From: Sphingobium lignivorans
GTDB taxonomy: Bacteria > Pseudomonadota > Alphaproteobacteria > Sphingomonadales > Sphingomonadaceae
Length of the DNA: 64,000 nucleotides
Reading direction: 5' to 3'
NCBI RefSeq assembly: GCF_014203955.1
Contig: NZ_JACHKA010000001.1
Span: 3,007,001-3,071,000 of the forward strand
Below the pieces are notes generated by a model that worked only from the letters and a program-made list of their open reading frames with translations, had not been told where the DNA came from and did no database searches. Shown here piece after piece: positions 18,095-26,803 of this stretch. Every line of letters begins with the position of its first letter. Position 1 is the first letter of the stretch. Made by a program: the position numbers and the translations under genes.

Positions 18095-20599
18095 TCAGAA
18101 TTGCTTCCGGAGCGTCAGCGCCCATTCGCGGGGCACGGACGGCTGTGCATTGGTGTTGGGGAAACCGAGGCCCGAATAATCGAGCAGGCTCACATAATAG
18201 AATTTGTTGAAGACGTTGGTGACCGCCAGCGAGACCGAGAAATCATGGACCTCGTTCTTGTAGGTCAGGCGCGCATTGAAGAGCGAATAAGGATCGGCGA
18301 TCAACTCCCGGCGGGCCGCGCTGAAACTGATGGCACCCTGATAATACCAGTCGACGCGCGGGGTGATCGTCCCCGCCAGCGCGGGCACCTCGGCCTCATA
18401 CTGGACACCGGCACTGGCATTCCATTCCGGCACGCCGATGAGGCGATCCGTGACGCGACTGAGCGCCTTGAGGTCGGGAGAGTCGAACTTGGCATAGCCC
18501 AGCGAACCGTCGATCGTCAGGCCATCGACCGGCTCGGCCCGCAGCTCCAGCTCGATGCCATAGACCTTGCCCGGCGTATTGGTAGCATATGTGCGGGGCA
18601 CGCATGCAAAGCCCGGCACACCCGCACTGATTTCCGCCGGGGTGCGCGTGCGGCAGCGCGTGGAGCCGGCAGGACCGCCCGGCAGCGGCTCGGTCACCTG
18701 GGTGCCCGGCAGCGGATTGCCCTGCGGATCGAGCTGATATTCCGAGCCGCTGGTGGAGGTCGTGCGCTGCTTGTAGTCGGTATAGAAGGCAGCACCGTTC
18801 AGACGGAGCCGGCGATCGAAGAAATCACCCTTCATGCCGAACTCATAGGCCACCAGCTCATCGCCCGGCGTCTGGTAGATCTGCGACGGCTGGAAGGGGC
18901 GCGAGTTGAACGAAGGCAGGCGGAAGCCCGTGGCGGCCGAAGCATAAGCCAGCAGCGAATTGTTCAGCTCGTAGCTCAGGCCCGCCTTCCAGTCGAACCG
19001 CTTGGTCGAAAGCACCTGATCGAAGACGATGTCGTTCGTCGGCACCGCGTCCTGGCGATTATCGAACTGCAGCGGCTTGCTGTCGTCCGAGTAGCGGCCG
19101 CCCAGATTGATGCCGAGGCGATCGCCGAACGGGCGCAGCGTGACGTTCGCATAGATGGAGTCGTTCTTCGGCTGGTAATAGTCGTTCCGGTAGCGCTGGA
19201 GATTGGAGAAGGGCGCGATGATCACACGCCTCTCGTTCTCCTCCGCGCGATAATGGAAGGCGCCGACGACCCAGTCGATCCAGTCCATCCGGCCGGCCAG
19301 CCGGGCTTCGAGCGTATGCTGGGTGTGCGTGGTCAGATTGCGCGTCAACTCGACCGTCAGCGGCGACTGATCGACATCGAACGTATAGCCTACGCTCACG
19401 TCGCGATAACCGGCGATGAAGGTGAAATCGATCTGGTCGGTCAGGCCATAGACCAGCTTGCCGGTGACGCCCCACATCTTGACCGGGTTGATCGGCTCGT
19501 AGCCAATGCCGCCGCGACGCACCGAGCCATTGTAGAAGGTGCCGGGAATGACCGTGCCGGAGGGAATCGCATCCCGATAGGTCGCGTAAGTCTTGTAGGG
19601 ATCGCCCGTGACGAAACGGGAATCGTAGATGAATGGCGTTTCCCCGGGGACGGAGAAATAGGCCCCCTGCCCGGCCAGTCCCGGATTGCTGATGGAGCGG
19701 CTCGCATCCACCGAGAGGAGCTGGTCCGGCTGCACCGGGGACGTGTCATTGCTGTAATCGCCGATCAGCGAGATTGCGAGATTGTGCGCGGGTTCCCATT
19801 TCAGGGCACCGCGCATCCCGTAGGCCCGCGTGCCGCCGTTATGGCCCACGACGCAGCTGTCCGGATCATTGCTGGCGGGCGCGATATTCTCGCCCACGAG
19901 GAAGGGCAGATTGCCTGCCAGCTCCGGCGTGCCGCGACGGATCATCTCGCAGCGGAAATCCAGCCGCTCCTGGAACCCGCGCTGGTTCTTGGAGAAGCCC
20001 GAGACGCGCAGGGCGAGCGTATCGGTCAGCGGCACGTTGAAGCCCGCCCGCACGTCGAAGCGCTCGCGGATGCCGGTGGTCAGCTCGACATAAGCGGAGG
20101 TATCCTGCTCCGGCTCCCGGCTCACCAGATTGATGGCGCCGGCAAGGGAGTTGCGGCCAAAGAGCGTCCCCTGCGGACCGCGCAGGACCTCGACATGCTG
20201 CAGGTCCAGCAGATCGAAGATGGAGCCGTGGATCAGCGGATAATAGACATCATCCACATAGAAGGCGACGCCGGGCTCCTGAGAGACCGCCGTATCGGCC
20301 TGCCCGATGCCGCGCATGAACGCCGAGAGGCCGCGGCCATAAGCGCCACCGGTCTGGCGGAAGGTGGCGTTCGGCACGATCGCGCCCAGATCGGCGCTGG
20401 ATGTGATGCTTCTCTGCATGAGGGTTTCGGCCGTGACCGCGGTGATCGCGATGGGCACATCCTGCACATTGGTCGCCATCTTCGTGGCCGTGACGATGAT
20501 ATCGTCCGGCATCGCGCGGGACGCTTCCTCCTGCGCCATGGCTGCGCCGGATATGGCAAGCGACAGCAGCGATGCCGACGCGAGCGTGACCTTCTTCAT
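18095..20599 (-). CDS. TonB-dependent outer-membrane receptor 1
   Basis: An 834-residue receptor. The signal peptide (MKKVTLASASLLSLAISGAA, cleavage after AMA) is followed by a TonB box DDIIVTATK, a plug domain (about 45-165, with LRGPQGTLFGRNSLAGAIN) and a 22-strand-type barrel ending in the C-terminal aromatic signature LRKQF. Length and the VQDVP motif are typical of sphingomonad receptors for aromatic or other organic substrates rather than classical siderophore receptors. The start follows GAGAGGGG. It moves a ligand across the outer membrane using TonB/ExbBD energy; those genes are not in this window. The neighbouring Tat-type hydrolase probably meets the ligand in the periplasm. The ligand is not deducible. 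Confidence 0.93.
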   Translation of the reverse strand: MKKVTLASASLLSLAISGAAMAQEEASRAMPDDIIVTATKMATNVQDVPIAITAVTAETLMQRSITSSADLGAIVPNATFRQTGGAYGRGLSAFMRGIGQADTAVSQEPGVAFYVDDVYYPLIHGSIFDLLDLQHVEVLRGPQGTLFGRNSLAGAINLVSREPEQDTSAYVELTTGIRERFDVRAGFNVPLTDTLALRVSGFSKNQRGFQERLDFRCEMIRRGTPELAGNLPFLVGENIAPASNDPDSCVVGHNGGTRAYGMRGALKWEPAHNLAISLIGDYSNDTSPVQPDQLLSVDASRSISNPGLAGQGAYFSVPGETPFIYDSRFVTGDPYKTYATYRDAIPSGTVIPGTFYNGSVRRGGIGYEPINPVKMWGVTGKLVYGLTDQIDFTFIAGYRDVSVGYTFDVDQSPLTVELTRNLTTHTQHTLEARLAGRMDWIDWVVGAFHYRAEENERRVIIAPFSNLQRYRNDYYQPKNDSIYANVTLRPFGDRLGINLGGRYSDDSKPLQFDNRQDAVPTNDIVFDQVLSTKRFDWKAGLSYELNNSLLAYASAATGFRLPSFNSRPFQPSQIYQTPGDELVAYEFGMKGDFFDRRLRLNGAAFYTDYKQRTTSTSGSEYQLDPQGNPLPGTQVTEPLPGGPAGSTRCRTRTPAEISAGVPGFACVPRTYATNTPGKVYGIELELRAEPVDGLTIDGSLGYAKFDSPDLKALSRVTDRLIGVPEWNASAGVQYEAEVPALAGTITPRVDWYYQGAISFSAARRELIADPYSLFNARLTYKNEVHDFSVSLAVTNVFNKFYYVSLLDYSGLGFPNTNAQPSVPREWALTLRKQF

Positions 20600-21084
20600 A
20601 TACCCCTCTCCTGATTCATGTTCTGATTGCTGAAACTGTCTGCGCGCGCCGAGCGATTGAACCATATTGGATCAACGGCTTGGGCAACGCTCAAATCTGA
20701 ATAACCTCGACATCCATCTCCAGGCGCACCCTGAGCGCCTTGAGCGCGTCACCTCGATGTCGCGCTCACTTGCTCGGTTCGATCTACTGAGAGATCGCAC
20801 TATCCGTTCGAAAAAACCGCAGCAAATCCAAATGTCGCTTATCTTCTGTGCAAAATCGCACAACCGGTTGAAAGGTCTCCAGCCTGAAGAGCGCTTGACT
20901 GGAAAAGAGAAAACGGCCGATCCCGCTGCATTGAAGATCGCCGGGTTCGGAGGGTTTGAGAAAATTGAAGGAAGCGGGATCCCGGATCAGGTCCGGGAAG
21001 ACGTCGTGAATGATGGGTCAGGGCGCGCCGCCATCGCCTCGGAATCTCTTCACGCCGCTCCGGGGCCGGGACAGGGACGGTCCG
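20600..21084. other. Gene-free stretch with receptor promoter region and repeat copy A
   Basis: No gene is supported. The half near the receptor is comparatively AT-rich and probably holds its promoter; a perfect CAACCGGTTG palindrome lies at 20861-20870. The other half is occupied by a left-truncated copy of the intergenic repeat described at 25733. Confidence 0.6.
20918..21003. repeat. Palindromic intergenic repeat, copy A (left-truncated)
   Basis: This copy starts inside the element at GATCCCGCTG and lacks the left GTCATCCCGG arm. The core (TTGAAGATCGCCGG, then TTTGAGAAA, then GAAGCGGGATCCCGG) and the right flank ending in CACGCCGCTC match the other copies. Core and right flank have the majority orientation. 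The right arm is decayed (GGGAAGAC instead of GGGATGAC), suggesting an old insertion. Confidence 0.8.
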
Positions 21085-22026
21085 TCAGGCCAAGCGCCTT
21101 TTCAGGAAATCCAGGATCGCCTGATTGAACAACGCCGGCCGTTCCCAATAAGCCGAGTGACCGCATTCCGGGAGCACGACCAGCTCGCTTCCTTTCACCG
21201 TATTGGCGAACAGTCGGGCCACGGGCGGCGGCGTGATGAGATCGGCATCGCCGGAGATGAACAGGGCCGGCATCGTCAGGCGTGCAATGGCCGCCACTGT
21301 GGCCGGCTCCCCGGCCGGCTGGTTGCCCGGGGGATGGTCTCCGCGCGACTGGGCGTAAAGCGACTTCCAGAGCGCTTCGCCTTCCTTGTTGATGCCGCGA
21401 TAGGAGGGGCTGAGCTCCTGGAACTCATGGGGCAGGCCCTTCCACCAGGGCTCCCTCACGGAGGGCATGAGTGCTAGGACCCGCGGGTCCGCGGACAGCA
21501 ATGTGCAGGCGAGCGTGACGGTGCGCACGCGCGCGGGCCATGTCAGCGCGAAGGAAGCGGCGGTAAATCCACCCGCCGCGCTGCCGACCAGATGCGCGCG
21601 CTCGATCCGCAGATGGTCCATCAGCTGACGCAGATCGTCCGCGCTGGTCCCCGGGCGCTCGGCGTTCATGGCCGACGATCCGCGATGGCCCCGCCGCGAA
21701 TAGCCGATCACCCGGTAGCCCGCGGCGGCAAAAGCCGCCTGCTGGTAGCCCCAGATGTGACCGCTGCCGGTCGAAGGATGCAGGAGGATGATGGCAGGCC
21801 CCGAACCGCCCGTATCCCAGTACCACAGATCGAAACCGTCCAGCCGCGCCAGCTGCGCGGGCGCCGTCAGATCCGGCGGGAGCGGCTCGGGCTCCAGCGG
21901 CGCGACATCGAACGTGCAGCCCTTGGCAGGCGCCGCTTCGGCCCGCTCGCCGCCCAGCAGAAGGGCAGCGCCGCCGATTCCTCCCGACAGGATGACCTTG
22001 CGACGGCCTGGCTGGAACATGTCCAT
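21085..22026 (-). CDS. Alpha/beta hydrolase lacking the nucleophile Ser (copy 2)
   Basis: A 313-residue paralogue of the protein at 16985-17956, sharing long near-identical stretches such as DLWYWDTGG and [16 protein letters not shown]. The N-terminus (QPGRRKVILSGGIGGAALLL) has twin Arg followed by a hydrophobic segment, so export is probable. The elbow reads GSAAG at 148-152: Ala150 replaces the nucleophile Ser, while the acid (GDADLITPP, about 260) and His290 ([11 protein letters not shown]) remain. The start follows GAGAGGAAA. It is divergent from TonB receptor 2 across 508 bp, mirroring the first module, where hydrolase and receptor are also adjacent. Function unknown; retention of acid and His with loss of Ser in both copies argues for a selected change. 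Confidence 0.83.
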   Translation of the reverse strand: MDMFQPGRRKVILSGGIGGAALLLGGERAEAAPAKGCTFDVAPLEPEPLPPDLTAPAQLARLDGFDLWYWDTGGSGPAIILLHPSTGSGHIWGYQQAAFAAAGYRVIGYSRRGHRGSSAMNAERPGTSADDLRQLMDHLRIERAHLVGSAAGGFTAASFALTWPARVRTVTLACTLLSADPRVLALMPSVREPWWKGLPHEFQELSPSYRGINKEGEALWKSLYAQSRGDHPPGNQPAGEPATVAAIARLTMPALFISGDADLITPPPVARLFANTVKGSELVVLPECGHSAYWERPALFNQAILDFLKRRLA

Positions 22027-22534
22027 TCTGTTTCCTCTCCCCTGGTGCCGGGCTTCGTACCGGGCGTTTCTGTCGTGGGATGCGGCACCCCATCCCCGGT
22101 TGATAGCCACGCTAGGCGCTCTGCTCCACGCCTGAAAACAGGAAAAACGCGGACAATCCGTGCTGGAATGCACGACATGGGCGTCCCGCGGTGCCCTCGA
22201 CCGCGCCCCTTGCGCGCGGCCTCCGCGCTGTCCGGCGGCTTTCCTCTCGGGCCTTCAAACCGACGGTTCCGTGCTTGATAGGGCCGGGCGCGTCCTGAAT
22301 GACCGGCCTGCCTGCGGTGTCGGCGGACGATTGCCCCCACCTCTCGCCCCCGGGAGGTGATGGGCAACTATGCACAGCTGCTCCGCATCAATGCTGCAGG
22401 CCTTCACAGGGCCAAGTGGATATATGCCGCCGGGAACACCGAGGTCGGGACGCAAGTCATCCGGTTGACGGCCGCCAGCCGCTCTCCGAATGACGATCGC
22501 CAAAACAGACCGAGGACAACAGGAGAGGACGTCC
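22027..22534. other. Divergent promoter region between hydrolase copy 2 and receptor 2
   Basis: No gene is supported in these 508 bp. It must contain the promoters of both flanking genes. The only structure I see is a hairpin at 22331-22367. No clear -35/-10 pair could be assigned. Confidence 0.5.
22331..22367. other. Stem-loop upstream of TonB receptor 2
   Basis: TTGCCC and CACCTC on the left pair with GAGGTG and GGGCAA on the right around a loop of about 10 bases, with one small bulge. No T-tract follows in either direction. It lies about 170 bp before the receptor start and could be an operator or a leader structure. Confidence 0.35.
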
Positions 22535-25500
22535 ATGAATTCGCGACCCGTGCGCTGCATATTTTCCAGGAAAGCCAACGGCATACCGTCGGCCTCCGTG
22601 ATCGCCTTGACCGCCGCCCTTGCCGCCGCCCTGCCATCCGTGCCGGCCATGGCGCAGGAAAGCACCGCACCCCAGGAGGCCAGCGAGGAGGCCGATCCCG
22701 GAACGGTGATCGTCACCGGCTCGCGCATCAAGCGCAACGGTTTCAACGAACCCACCCCGGCGACCGTGATGAGCGGCGAGCTGATGGCCAATCTCGGGCA
22801 GGTCAATATTTCCGAGACGCTCAAGCTGATCCCGCAGAATTCGTCCTTCCAGTCCGATGCCACCGCCGGCACGACGGCCGGCGCGAATGTCGGCGCATCC
22901 TTCGCCAATCTTCGCGGCCTCAATCCGTTCAACGGCACGCGCACGCTGACGCTGGTGAATTCCCGCCGCTTCATTCCCACGTCGGATGGCGGCGCGATCG
23001 ACCTCAACATCATTCCCTCGGCGATGATCCAGCGGGTCGAAACCGTGACCGGCGGCGCCTCGGCGGCCTATGGCTCGGACGCCATTGCCGGCGTCGTGAA
23101 CGTCATTCTGGAAAACAACTTCCAGGGCATCAAGGCGCAGGTCGATTATGGCCAGACGACGCGGAACGACGGCAAGAGCTTCCACGCCTCACTGATGGGC
23201 GGCACGAGCTTCGGCGACGGACGCGGCCATTTCGTGGCCGGCATCGAATATCAGAAGAATGAAGGCATTGGCGATTGCGCCAAGGTGCGCCTGTGGTGCG
23301 CGGAGAGCTATGACATCTTCGTCAATTCCAACTCGATCCTGCCCGGCACGACGGCGCGGAGCGGCTTCAACATCCCCGGCTCGCCCACTTACGGCCTGCC
23401 CCATTATGTCATCGGCCCGGACTCCAAGCAGGCCTATAACGAACCGCGCGGCGTGCTGCGCAATCGCGGGCCGGCGCCCGTGCAGGCCCGCAACCTGCGG
23501 TTCAACGAGGACGGCACCGCGGTGGTCCAGTTCGACCCCGGCCGCTTCGTCGGCGAGGCGCAGATCGGCCCGCGGCAAGGCGGCGACGGCGTCTCGACTT
23601 ATGACGACAGCGACATCCAGACGCCGTTGCGGCGCTGGGTCGGCTATGTCTACGGTCAGTATGACCTGACCGACGCGCTGCAGGTGCAGACCGAATTCAC
23701 TTATGCGCGCCGCACCGCCTCCAGCACCAACGCCGTGGTGCCGCCGCGCTCGACCAATTTCTTCAACGCAGACAACGCCTTCCTGCCCGAGTCCGTCCGG
23801 ACCTTGCTCAACGGCGCCCAGTTCAGCTTCGGCAAGGATATGGACGGCCTGCTCCAGGCCTATAACGAATCCGACGCCACGGTGTTTCGCGGCCTTCTCG
23901 GCCTGTCCGGCCCGCTGTTCGGCGACTGGACCTGGGACGCTTATTATCAATATGGCCGGAACGACCGCCACCAGCAGCGCACCGGCACGCGCGTCAACAC
24001 GCCCTTCATCTATGCGACGGACGCCGTGGACGAAGGCCTGGTCAAGACGGGCGTCGCCAATGGCAATATCGTCTGCCGGGAACTGACCAAGGCGAACCCC
24101 GATCCCCGCGCCCAGGGCTGCGTCGCGCTCAATCTCTTCGGCCTCAACAATGCCGATCCCCGCGCGCTGGCCTATGCCTACCGGCCAGTGATGCAGGACT
24201 TCAAATACAGCCAGCATGTGCTCTCCGGATCGGTGCAGGGCACGATCTTCGACGGTTGGGGCGCAGGCCCCATCTCCGCCGCGGCCGGCGCCGACTATCG
24301 CGTCGAGAGCGGGGACGTGTGGCATGGCGACATCCCCGATTATAATGACTACGCCTTCACGTTCGGCCTCGATTATGCCGGCGAGATCAAGGTGCTCGAA
24401 GGGTTCGGCGAGCTGAACGTCCCGGTGTTCCGCGATTCCGCCATCGGCGATCTGCTCGAGCTGAACGGCGCCATCCGCTACACCCGCAATCACGCGAAGA
24501 ACAGGGACAGCGGCGAGCAGAAGACCTCGGGCACGACGAGCTGGAAAGTCTCGGCCGTCTATGACGTCATCCCGGATTTCCGCATTCGCGCCTCGCGCTC
24601 GCGCGACATTCGCGCGGCGGGCTTCCGCGAACTCTTCCTGCGCAATGTGCCGACCGAACCCTGGTCGACCAGCGGCATCGTCAACAACTGGTGGCTCAAC
24701 CCTGTGGCCTCGCAGACCGGCAATGACGGCACGCCCATCCTCAATGGCGGCAGCTTCGCGCTGACGCCGGAAAAGGCGGACACGACCACGTTGGGCGCGG
24801 TGTTCCAGCCCCGCTTCGTGCCCGGCCTGCGCTTCTCGGTCGACTGGTACCAGATCAAGATCAACGACGCGGTCACGACCTTGCCCGGCCAGCGCATCGT
24901 CGACTTCTGCCACCAGTTCGACATCTTCTGCGATCGGATCACCTTCGCCGGGGCAGACCGCAAGGACATCACCTTCATCGATGCCCGCCAGGTCAATCTC
25001 GCCAAGCTCGAGGTGCGCGGTATCGACGTGGAGCTCGATTATCGCCTCAATCTGTCCGACATCGCATCGAGCTGGAATGGCGCGCTCAATTTCCGCATCC
25101 TGGGCAATCACCAATATGACTTCATCAGCCAGGCCAACCCGGCCGCCTCGCCACGCGATTATGGCGGCCAGTCCGGTCCCGTCGTCGATGGCGGCGACTT
25201 CAACCCCGCGCCGCCGTGGATCTGGAACGCGTTCGTCACTTATGACAATGCCGGGTTCAACACGACCCTCACATGGCGGCGGATCAGCCAGGGCATCTAC
25301 AATGTCGAGCGCATCGGCCCGGAAGATGAGGGCTATGATCCCACCCAGCCCAACAGCATCAACACCAACCGCGTGAAGGGAGCGACCTACTTCAACCTGG
25401 CCATGTCCTATCGGCTGCCGATGGGCCAGTCGGACACGCGGCATATCGAGCTGTTCGCATCGATGGACAATATCTTCGACCGCAAGCCCCCGGTGGCGCC

Positions 25501-25600
25501 CGGCGGCGGCGGTGGCGGCGGGTCCAACTACCCGACGAACCCCGTCTATTTCGACACGTTCGGGTCGAAATGGCGCGCCGGCATCCGGGTTCGCTACTGA
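22535..25600 (+). CDS. TonB-dependent outer-membrane receptor 2
   Basis: A 1021-residue receptor of the larger sphingomonad/Caulobacter type. The signal peptide ends near AMA-QE, and the TonB box region reads GTVIVTGSRIKRNGF, a typical signature of this subclass. The plug includes NLRGL and VTGGASAAYGSDAIAGVVN. The barrel ends in GIRVRY with a terminal aromatic. A run of seven Gly occurs in a loop near the C-terminus (PVAPGGGGGGGSN). The ATG at 22535 follows AGGAGAGG. Receptors with this plug commonly import bulky carbohydrates or organic compounds. It differs in length and plug type from receptor 1, so it is not a duplication of it even though both neighbour near-identical hydrolases. A strong hairpin follows the gene. 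Confidence 0.93.
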   Translation: MNSRPVRCIFSRKANGIPSASVIALTAALAAALPSVPAMAQESTAPQEASEEADPGTVIVTGSRIKRNGFNEPTPATVMSGELMANLGQVNISETLKLIPQNSSFQSDATAGTTAGANVGASFANLRGLNPFNGTRTLTLVNSRRFIPTSDGGAIDLNIIPSAMIQRVETVTGGASAAYGSDAIAGVVNVILENNFQGIKAQVDYGQTTRNDGKSFHASLMGGTSFGDGRGHFVAGIEYQKNEGIGDCAKVRLWCAESYDIFVNSNSILPGTTARSGFNIPGSPTYGLPHYVIGPDSKQAYNEPRGVLRNRGPAPVQARNLRFNEDGTAVVQFDPGRFVGEAQIGPRQGGDGVSTYDDSDIQTPLRRWVGYVYGQYDLTDALQVQTEFTYARRTASSTNAVVPPRSTNFFNADNAFLPESVRTLLNGAQFSFGKDMDGLLQAYNESDATVFRGLLGLSGPLFGDWTWDAYYQYGRNDRHQQRTGTRVNTPFIYATDAVDEGLVKTGVANGNIVCRELTKANPDPRAQGCVALNLFGLNNADPRALAYAYRPVMQDFKYSQHVLSGSVQGTIFDGWGAGPISAAAGADYRVESGDVWHGDIPDYNDYAFTFGLDYAGEIKVLEGFGELNVPVFRDSAIGDLLELNGAIRYTRNHAKNRDSGEQKTSGTTSWKVSAVYDVIPDFRIRASRSRDIRAAGFRELFLRNVPTEPWSTSGIVNNWWLNPVASQTGNDGTPILNGGSFALTPEKADTTTLGAVFQPRFVPGLRFSVDWYQIKINDAVTTLPGQRIVDFCHQFDIFCDRITFAGADRKDITFIDARQVNLAKLEVRGIDVELDYRLNLSDIASSWNGALNFRILGNHQYDFISQANPAASPRDYGGQSGPVVDGGDFNPAPPWIWNAFVTYDNAGFNTTLTWRRISQGIYNVERIGPEDEGYDPTQPNSINTNRVKGATYFNLAMSYRLPMGQSDTRHIELFASMDNIFDRKPPVAPGGGGGGGSNYPTNPVYFDTFGSKWRAGIRVRY

Positions 25601-25631
25601 TCGCGGATAGCAGGCCTGTCGAAAGGGGGCT

Positions 25632-25667
25632 GGGGCATCGAAATTCCGACGTGAATTTCGGTGCCCC
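25632..25667 (+). terminator. Strong hairpin after TonB receptor 2
   Basis: A 15-bp stem (GGGGCATCGAAATTC against its complement with one G-T pair) with a 6-base loop begins 31 bp after the receptor stop. It has no long T-run but is the best candidate for transcription termination here. Confidence 0.6.
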
Positions 25668-25732
25668 GGGCGGCGTGGACAGGTTCGCGGGCTGTGAGGG
25701 ATCCCGAAGCCAGCTTTTCAGTCTTTTCGTTT

Positions 25733-25835
25733 GTCATCCCGGGCTCGACCGGGATCCCGCTGCCTTGAAGATCGCCGGGGCCACCCGGTTTGAGAAAAAG
25801 GAAGAAGCGGGATCCCGGATCGAGTCCGGGATGAC
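25733..25835. repeat. Palindromic intergenic repeat, copy B
   Basis: A 103-bp core bounded by GTCATCCCGG and CCGGGATGAC. Inside, GGGATCCCGCTGCCTTGAAG and TTTGAGAAA lead to GAAGAAGCGGGATCCCGG, so both ends are nested inverted repeats. Conserved flanks extend it to roughly 25690-25872 (left flank with CTTTTCAGTCTTTTCGTT, right flank with GTGACGATATGGTGCGCC). Further copies start at 30027, 40874, 45128 and 57154, with a truncated one at 20918. Confidence 0.88.
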
Positions 25836-25948
25836 GTCGTTCGTGACGATATGGTGCGCCATCGTGGCCTCGCCATTGGCAGCTTGATCCTAAATGCAGG
25901 CTGTCCGGACCCCGATGACTTAGGAGATGATCTCCTCCCTCCCACATC

Positions 25949-26034
25949 GTCATTCCCGCGCACGCGGGAATCCAGTTACACCGCGGCGCTTGGACGCGAT
26001 GTTTCAGCTGGATTCCCGCGTGCGCGGGAATGAC
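25949..26034. repeat. Perfect 27-bp inverted repeat, dRS3/REP-like element
   Basis: The arm 25949-25975 (beginning GTCATTCCCGCGCACGCGGG) is repeated exactly in inverted form at 26008-26034, with 32 bp between. Each arm contains the smaller palindrome ATTCCC-N8-GGGAAT, the same layout as the dRS3 repeats known from Neisseria and similar elements in other Proteobacteria. Only this one pair was noticed in the window. It is unrelated in sequence to the 103-bp repeat family. Confidence 0.85.
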
Positions 26035-26233
26035 GGAAAGTCGGAAAAGCACGGATTCGTCCCCGCCGCCGGGACCCCTTCGGTCGCAGCCTCGCAACGC
26101 GCCATCGTGCCGCTGCGGGCGACTAACCTGGATCAGTCATTCTCCCGGCTCCTATTTTCCGGCCACGCGTTGCCTGTTCAACCCGATCCCGGAACGCTGA
26201 CGGCCTGCCGCAGCATGAACATGGAGCAAGGTG

Positions 26234-26803
26234 ATGAATCTTCAGGACGATGCCCCGCTCAGCACGTCGAAAGCGCGCGAGGCTGATCGCGCGGAGCAGG
26301 AACTGGCCGACCCCAAGGGCGACAATCTCGTCGGGCGATCGGTCACGATCAACCGCCCGCGCGAGGAGTTGTACGCCTTCTGGCGCGATTTCTCCAATCT
26401 GCCGCGGTTCATGGACAATATCGAGCGCGTGGACGTGAAGGATGCGCGGACCAGCCACTGGGTCGTCAAGGCGCCCGGTGGAAAGACGGTCGAATGGGAC
26501 GCGGTCGTCACCGAGGAGCGGCCGGGCGAGGTCCTGGCCTGGACTTCGTCCGAAGATGCCGACGTCCCCAACAGCGGGCGGATCGAATTCCGCGATGCCA
26601 TCGGCCGCGGAACGGTGGTCACCGCGACGATCGCTTATGATCCTCCGGCCGGCTTCATCGGCAAGGTAATCGCCAAGATCTTCCAGCGGGAGCCGGCCAT
26701 TCAGGCGCGCCGCGACTTGCGGCGGTTCAAGCAGCTCATGGAGACCGGCGAGGTGGCCACGGCCGCCCGGACACACAAGCAACTGGAAGAGGAGCAAGGC
26801 TGA
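26234..26803 (+). CDS. SRPBCC-family protein (polyketide cyclase/dehydrase-like)
   Basis: A 189-residue protein. Residues about 33-155 form a START/SRPBCC-type fold: [20 protein letters not shown], then [11 protein letters not shown] and the strand pattern [17 protein letters not shown]. The N-terminal 30 residues are polar and the last 35 are basic and helical ([16 protein letters not shown]). No signal peptide or membrane helix is visible. The ATG at 26234 is preferred to the adjacent GTG at 26231. In sphingomonads such proteins are commonly encoded with stress-response alcohol dehydrogenases, as here. They probably bind a hydrophobic ligand or membrane lipid; the ligand is unknown. The stop shares one base with the next start (TGATG). 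Confidence 0.8.
   Translation: MNLQDDAPLSTSKAREADRAEQELADPKGDNLVGRSVTINRPREELYAFWRDFSNLPRFMDNIERVDVKDARTSHWVVKAPGGKTVEWDAVVTEERPGEVLAWTSSEDADVPNSGRIEFRDAIGRGTVVTATIAYDPPAGFIGKVIAKIFQREPAIQARRDLRRFKQLMETGEVATAARTHKQLEEEQG

Larger units (their letters stand above)
25601..26233. other. Gene-free stretch filled with repeats
   Basis: No gene is supported in these 633 bp. It contains a terminator-like hairpin, repeat copy B and a perfect 27-bp inverted repeat. The last 190 bp before the SRPBCC gene should hold its promoter, but I found no convincing consensus. Confidence 0.6.

Noticed and set aside
17588..20614. A 1008-codon open frame on the plus strand opposite TonB receptor 1 and the hydrolase
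   Set aside because: It is antisense to two well-supported genes, has a low-complexity Arg/Asp/Ile composition, no domain and no ribosome binding site. Long antisense frames are expected in DNA this GC-rich. The same applies to long frames opposite the symporter, the SnoaL genes, mmsA, receptor 2, the glycosyltransferase and the MFS/amidohydrolase genes.
20667..21128. Possible 153-codon gene upstream of TonB receptor 1
   Set aside because: It runs through repeat copy A and into the convergent hydrolase gene; there is no start signal and the composition is not protein-like.
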